Shown: piece after piece, positions 44,040 through 48,024 of the stretch
Layout: every line of letters starts with the position of its first letter
Position numbering within the stretch: the first letter of the stretch is position 1
Source of the DNA: an uncultured bacterium
GTDB taxonomy: Bacteria; Myxococcota_A; Bradymonadia; Bradymonadales; Bradymonadaceae
Length of the DNA stretch: 48,024 bases
Assembly: GCA_937981985.1 (NCBI GenBank)
Contig: CALJNB010000024.1
Location: forward strand, 1-48,024
Reading direction: 5' to 3'
Made by a program: the position numbers and the translations under genes
Notes under the pieces: model-generated
What the model was told of the DNA's origin: nothing
The model's input: the letters and a program-made list of their open reading frames with translations, nothing else
The model's database searches: none

Positions 44040-45266
44040 ATGCTTAAAATGGCTTGGCGCAATCTCTGGCGAAACAAAACACGTACCTTTATCGCAATCT
44101 CCGCAGTAGCGATTACTTACGCGTTATCCATTGCCAATATGGGCGTCGCGGAATCCATGTATCAAAAGATGCAAAAAGGAGCGGCTTTATCTGCCGGAGG
44201 GTCTGTACTTATTCATGGAAAGGGATATTGGGACGTCCAACTCAATGATGTCATTCTCAAAAACCCCACTCCTATAATTAGTAAACTTAAAGAACGAAAG
44301 GATGTAAGCGCGGTCGCAAGTCGGGTCATCATAAACGGACTTATTTCTTCTTCCACATCGTCTTCTGCGGTTCGTCTCACCGGTATCAACGTCGAAGATG
44401 AAAAAGCATTTCAAGATTTCTCTCCCCACGCGCTAAATAAAAAATTTCTGTCTTGTGAGGACAAACCCATCGTGATGGGCAAAAAAATCGTCGCCGACTT
44501 AGGGCTACAGATGGGAGATAAAGTTGTAATAACGGCAACCGGACCCGATGGAGAAGTTACGCGCGCGCTCTTCTATCTTTGCGATGCGCTCGCAACTGGA
44601 AGTAACGAGCTCGACAAGATGATTGCTTTTGCGCCCATCCAAGACCTACAAGACGCTTTTAATTTTGACGATGCCATAACGCAGATTGGTATTCTCTCTG
44701 ACTCCCGACAAAGCTTATCGGCAAGTCTGAAAACAAACTTAAAACGAGATACAGACCCACTTGAAATCTTAATATGGGAAGACGCCATGCCTGATCTCGT
44801 AGGTATGATTAAGATGGACGCTGCCTTCGGAAATCTCTTCAATCTTATCCTCTTCATCGTCGTCCTGTTCGCAATCATGAATACCTTTCTCATGATCGTC
44901 ATGGAACGTGTCCGTGAATTCGGACTACTCAGCGCGATTGGCCTCACCCCCTTTCAAATTTCTACGACGATTTTTTTAGAAACACTTGTTATCACCCTTC
45001 TAAGTATCGTCATCGGATTTACTATCGGTTTTAGTATGCATCTTTATATTGCAAGTGTTGGTATTGATATCGCCGCTCTTTACGGCGACTCCATCGAACT
45101 TGGCGGTATCTCGATGACCGATACGGTCATCAGATCAGTTGTCGCTCGAAAACGTTGGCTTAGTGCCACCATTGCAGTCTTTTTTCTAACCATGGCTAGT
45201 GCCATTTATCCAGCATGGAAGGCAGGTCGTCTCGCCCCAGCTGAAAGTATGAGGTTTTTCGGATGA
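44040..45266 (+). CDS. ABC transporter permease, FtsX/LolE type (second)
   Basis: This is a 408-residue permease with the same layout as the preceding one: MAWRNLWRNKTRTFIAISAV start, a large periplasmic domain, and C-terminal segments with FGLLSAIGLTPFQIS. The start ATG at 44040 lies two bases after the upstream stop and behind AGGA. A start at 43968 would overlap the preceding gene and is not supported. Its stop overlaps the ATPase start by four bases (ATGA). The two permeases are paralogues and probably form a heterodimer. Confidence 0.9.
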   Translation: MLKMAWRNLWRNKTRTFIAISAVAITYALSIANMGVAESMYQKMQKGAALSAGGSVLIHGKGYWDVQLNDVILKNPTPIISKLKERKDVSAVASRVIINGLISSSTSSSAVRLTGINVEDEKAFQDFSPHALNKKFLSCEDKPIVMGKKIVADLGLQMGDKVVITATGPDGEVTRALFYLCDALATGSNELDKMIAFAPIQDLQDAFNFDDAITQIGILSDSRQSLSASLKTNLKRDTDPLEILIWEDAMPDLVGMIKMDAAFGNLFNLILFIVVLFAIMNTFLMIVMERVREFGLLSAIGLTPFQISTTIFLETLVITLLSIVIGFTIGFSMHLYIASVGIDIAALYGDSIELGGISMTDTVIRSVVARKRWLSATIAVFFLTMASAIYPAWKAGRLAPAESMRFFG

Positions 45267-45967
45267 GTAATTACATTGTAAAAACACACCAGCTCTCACG
45301 AATCTATCGACAGGGCGAAATTGAAGTTAAGGCCTTACGCGATGTCGACCTTAATATCAGCGCCGGTGAATTTAGCGCGCTCGCCGGCCCATCAGGATCC
45401 GGGAAAACAACCCTTCTCAACATGATCGGTTGTTTGGACACTCCGACTAACGGAAACGTTTCAGTAAACCAGGTCAACGTCACAAAAATGTCGCATTCCG
45501 AATCGGCTGTTTTTCGACTCAACAATGTAGGCTTCGTATTTCAAGCCTATAATCTGATTCCGGTTTTGAGCGCTTACGAAAACGCGGAGTTTGTGATGAT
45601 GTTACAAGGTATCGCTGCTGCCGAACGTAAAAAAACCGTTATGGCGCTCCTTGATCGTGTCTGTCTCGCGGACGCTAAAGATCGCCGTCCCCACCAACTA
45701 TCTGGTGGCCAACAACAACGCGTCGCAGTGGTCCGTGCTATCGCATCGAAACCGTCCATCATCCTTGCCGATGAACCCACTGCAAATCTAGATAGTGAAA
45801 CCTCATCTGATTTGCTCGACCTGATGCAAGAACTCAACGAAAGCGAAGGAACCACTTTCCTTTTTTCAACGCACGATCCACTTGTCATGTCTCGCGCCCG
45901 CCGCGTTATTAAATTAGACAGCGGCCAGGTCATTGGTGAAGAAACTCACGGAGGACAAACATCTTGA
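45263..45967 (+). CDS. ABC transporter ATPase, LolD/MacB type
   Basis: This is a 234-residue ATPase with Walker A GPSGSGKT (42-49), Q-loop Q94, signature LSGGQ (146-150), Walker B ILADEP and the switch histidine in STHD. The size and sequence fit the LolD/MacB group. It powers the two permeases. Its start overlaps the second permease by four bases, and its stop overlaps the barrel gene's TTG start (TTGA). Confidence 0.94.
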   Translation: MSNYIVKTHQLSRIYRQGEIEVKALRDVDLNISAGEFSALAGPSGSGKTTLLNMIGCLDTPTNGNVSVNQVNVTKMSHSESAVFRLNNVGFVFQAYNLIPVLSAYENAEFVMMLQGIAAAERKKTVMALLDRVCLADAKDRRPHQLSGGQQQRVAVVRAIASKPSIILADEPTANLDSETSSDLLDLMQELNESEGTTFLFSTHDPLVMSRARRVIKLDSGQVIGEETHGGQTS

Positions 45968-47178
45968 AGAGACTCTTTCTTGGAACCTTCTTCCTCGCAA
46001 TAAGCAGCGCTTGGACTCCTGCGAGTCATGCAGAAACGACGGTCATCGAAAGTGACGACTTCAGTTTCTCAACGGGCGCGTACGCGAGCTCTTACTTTCT
46101 CCTCACCGCGCTTGACTATGAGGCTCCAACAGTCCCACAACTTCAAGTGGGCTCTTCGAACCTCTTTCGATTGGAATCCAAGGCAATGTTTGGGGAAAAA
46201 TTAAGTCTGGATCTCCACAACCGACTGTTTCTAAGAACATCCAATGCACCGAGTTCAGGACTCGGATTAGGTTCGACGACTGCACCCAAACGAACTCTTG
46301 ATCTTCGCTCAGAATTTATCAACGACGATGGACTCCTCGTCGAACACGACCTAGATCGCCTTGCATTAACCTGGTTTACGCCAATCGCAGACCTTACTTT
46401 GGGTCGTCAAGCGATTTCATGGGGGTACGCCAACTTCTTCCCCATCAACGATCTCTGGACTCAGTTTAGCCCTTTTGAATCTGATACCTCACAAAAACGA
46501 GGCGTCGATGCGATTCGCACACTGACCTATCCAACCGACGACATAGAAATAGATATCGTCATCGTCGACCGAGGCGACCTGGATGAACTTTCCGGCGGAC
46601 TGAAAGTAGCTTGGTCTTTAGGTGATAACGAATACTTTTTGGGCGCCGCACGAAATTACGAAACCATCGATGCTATTGCCGGCCTGGCAACAGAGCTTGG
46701 AGACATCAAAGTTCATCTGGATCTAAATCTTCCTTTTGAATTTCAAGAAGGCGAATTTCGAAAACCATCACTGGCCATCGGCGCTGACTATTTTAGTTCC
46801 ACCTCCCTTATCAGCGCCGAATACTTCTTTAACGGATATGGCGTTGAAAAAGACGAATACCTTACGAATCTATCAACAAAACGAAGCCGACGTGGTCAGT
46901 CGTACTTAATCGGATCACACTATCTAGCATTGAATACCGGTTACCTACCCATTCCAGAACTAACCATAAACCTTCTGGCACTTACCAATATCGGCGATCC
47001 ATCTATATTAATATCGCCATCGTTGACCTATCAGGCCTCCACTGAAGCGACGGTTTCTCTGGGAGGGTTTCTTTCGATCGGAGAAGGTCCAAACACGGAA
47101 AGCTTCCCGCCGGAGATCAATAGCGAATTTGGGCTAGCGGGGTATTCGGCTTTCCTTCAAATCTCGACATTTTTGTAG
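45964..47178 (+). CDS. Predicted outer-membrane beta-barrel protein
   Basis: This is a 404-residue protein with a Sec signal peptide (about 1-23, ending ASHA) and a body rich in alternating hydrophobic strands with aromatic ends, typical of an outer-membrane barrel (TGAYASSYFLLTAL, LALTWFTPIADLTLGRQAISW). I recognise no named family. The TTG start at 45964 follows GGAGG and overlaps the ATPase stop, so it is coupled to the transporter. It ends one base from the convergent msrB gene, leaving no room for a terminator between them. It may be the outer-membrane acceptor for the exported substrate (inference). Confidence 0.75.
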   Translation: MKRLFLGTFFLAISSAWTPASHAETTVIESDDFSFSTGAYASSYFLLTALDYEAPTVPQLQVGSSNLFRLESKAMFGEKLSLDLHNRLFLRTSNAPSSGLGLGSTTAPKRTLDLRSEFINDDGLLVEHDLDRLALTWFTPIADLTLGRQAISWGYANFFPINDLWTQFSPFESDTSQKRGVDAIRTLTYPTDDIEIDIVIVDRGDLDELSGGLKVAWSLGDNEYFLGAARNYETIDAIAGLATELGDIKVHLDLNLPFEFQEGEFRKPSLAIGADYFSSTSLISAEYFFNGYGVEKDEYLTNLSTKRSRRGQSYLIGSHYLALNTGYLPIPELTINLLALTNIGDPSILISPSLTYQASTEATVSLGGFLSIGEGPNTESFPPEINSEFGLAGYSAFLQISTFL

Positions 47179-47179
47179 G

Positions 47180-47626
47180 TTACTTTATGTCAATTTGGTC
47201 GATATAAGCGCCATATCCTTGGGCTTCCATGTGATCTTTGCGAACAAAGCGCAAAGCGGCAGAATTGATGCAGTATCGAAGCCCGCCGCTCTCTTTTGGC
47301 CCATCTGTAAAAACATGTCCTAGATGACTATCTCCAAACTTAGATCTCACCTCAACCCGCTTCATCCCGTGGGTCATGTCTTCTAATTCATCAACAAAAC
47401 TATGATCCACTGGCTTGGTAAAACTTGGCCACCCACAACCTGAGTCGAATTTATCTGAGGATACGAAAAGCGGCTCGCCGGATACAATATCGACATAAAT
47501 ACCGGCTTCTTTATTGTCGAGATATTCTCCTGTCCCCGGTCGCTCGGTTCCATTCTCTTGAGTAACTCGAAACTGTTCTGAGTTTAAGGTTGCGATGCGT
47601 TCTTGGTCCTTCGTATATTCGGTCAT
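47180..47626 (-). CDS. msrB: Peptide-methionine (R)-S-oxide reductase
   Basis: This is a 148-residue MsrB that repairs oxidised methionine. The catalytic cysteine is in [12 protein letters not shown] and a second in DSGCGWPSF is the likely resolving cysteine. The zinc CxxC pairs of many MsrBs are absent ([13 protein letters not shown] replaces the cysteine pattern), so this is the non-zinc form. It has no signal peptide, so it is cytoplasmic. Confidence 0.95.
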   Translation of the reverse strand: MTEYTKDQERIATLNSEQFRVTQENGTERPGTGEYLDNKEAGIYVDIVSGEPLFVSSDKFDSGCGWPSFTKPVDHSFVDELEDMTHGMKRVEVRSKFGDSHLGHVFTDGPKESGGLRYCINSAALRFVRKDHMEAQGYGAYIDQIDIK

Positions 47627-47737
47627 TATTTTGTCCTTTGAATCGTTATAAAAGTAAAATCAGACCACGGCGTAGAATATAAGCACGGTTTGAAAATCAG
47701 CAAATTGAGTTTGAGAAATTTCAATATCTGAAGGCGT

Positions 47738-47764
47738 AAAAAAAAGCAGCTTTGAAAGCTGCTT
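47738..47764 (-). terminator. Rho-independent terminator of the helix-hairpin-helix gene
   Basis: On the minus strand a stem AAGCAGC with its complement GCTGCTT around a small loop is followed by a run of T (complement of 47738-47745). It lies about 25 bases after the stop of the last gene in the window and is the only strong intrinsic terminator I see. Confidence 0.88.
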
Positions 47765-47788
47765 CTTATCGGGGTCGGAGTAAGTCTT

Positions 47789-48024
47789 TTACTCGATTCC
47801 GCCGTCGTGCTCGTCTTGCCACTTCTTGAGTTTATCCCATTCTCCCAAAGCAGCCATTTTAGCTTGTTTAGGCCATGAACCAGGATTCATTCCGCCGAAA
47901 CGACCTTCCGATTCATCAAGAATCTTCTTGAGGGCATCGTAGTTAGAGTTAGCCATATCGATGAAAGTGTTGATTCCAGCCGCGTGAAATGCAGCGCATG
48001 CTTTCGGGCCAATACCTTCGATCT
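47789..48024 (-). CDS. Helix-hairpin-helix domain protein (C-terminal part)
   Basis: The last 78 codons of a gene that enters from beyond the window. IEGIGPKACAAFHAAGINTF is a helix-hairpin-helix motif of the kind found in proteins annotated as DUF4332-like or ribosomal-protein-associated HhH proteins. A further segment, RFGGMNPGSWPKQAKMAALG, is typical of that group. The C-terminus is charged and ends GGIE. The start is not visible. The function is probably nucleic-acid binding (inference). Confidence 0.75.
   Translation of the reverse strand, partial: IEGIGPKACAAFHAAGINTFIDMANSNYDALKKILDESEGRFGGMNPGSWPKQAKMAALGEWDKLKKWQDEHDGGIE

Noticed and set aside
1..48024. CRISPR arrays, insertion sequences and prophage genes
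   Set aside because: No regularly spaced repeats, transposase motifs or phage structural genes were seen on either strand.

Overview
The window reads as chromosomal DNA of a Gram-negative, probably respiring bacterium of the old Deltaproteobacteria type (Myxococcota or Bradymonadia-like is my best guess; this is inference). The reasons are lipobox-bearing outer-membrane lipoproteins, a Lol-type transporter operon, a complex I operon, an ElbD-like multidomain ether-lipid enzyme, a TatT/TRAP pair, long two-component proteins and IPT/TIG lipoproteins. Base composition is moderate, about 45-47% GC where I counted. No insertion sequence, prophage or CRISPR array was seen.

Layout. 1-2548 (minus): nuoA-nuoB-nuoC-nuoD, start of a complex I operon, with nuoD cut by the window edge. 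2782-10740 (minus): a tight four-gene lipid operon (HAD-IB phosphatase, DUF2088/LarA-like protein, a 1548-residue reductase-ligase-ACP-acyltransferase-SCP2 protein, and an extended SDR). It resembles the myxobacterial elb (ether lipid) cluster. 10967-14165 (minus): an ASPM/PKD-type lipoprotein, a Tat-exported intradiol dioxygenase-like protein and a small membrane protein. 14255-16003 (plus): an isolated fatty acyl-AMP ligase-like gene. 16105-17307 (minus): an AT-rich TPR-methyltransferase gene. 17438-19765 (minus): TatT lipoprotein, DctP-type TRAP binding protein and DUF2288. 19889-24891 (plus): metallophosphoesterase, Bcp peroxiredoxin coupled to an aldehyde dehydrogenase, and an L,D-transpeptidase lipoprotein.

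25196-31838 (minus) is dominated by two tandem paralogous lipoproteins of about 1030 residues with IPT/TIG repeats. 31983-32264 (plus) is a small orphan gene. 32462-32533 (minus) is tRNA-Cys with a clear promoter. 32614-41768 (minus) is a signalling region: a membrane-anchored GrpE-like protein coupled to a hybrid kinase with two H-boxes, a GFA-family protein, a receiver protein with a Pro/Ala-rich repeat linker, an OmpR-type regulator with its sensor kinase, and a YbjT-like SDR. 41972-47178 (plus) is a coupled five-gene operon: LolA-like protein, two FtsX-type permeases, LolD-type ATPase and a predicted outer-membrane barrel. 47180-47626 (minus) is msrB, and 47789-48024 (minus) is the end of a helix-hairpin-helix protein with a strong terminator.

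The strongest leads are the ElbD-like operon with its extra SCP2 tail, the membrane GrpE-like protein fused by translation to the two-H-box kinase, the Lol-like operon that ends in a barrel rather than LolB, and a shared C-[GS]-[DE]-C motif at the lipid-anchored cysteine of three large lipoproteins. Several genes have candidate sigma70-type promoters with TTGACA-like -35 boxes and 17-18 base spacers.
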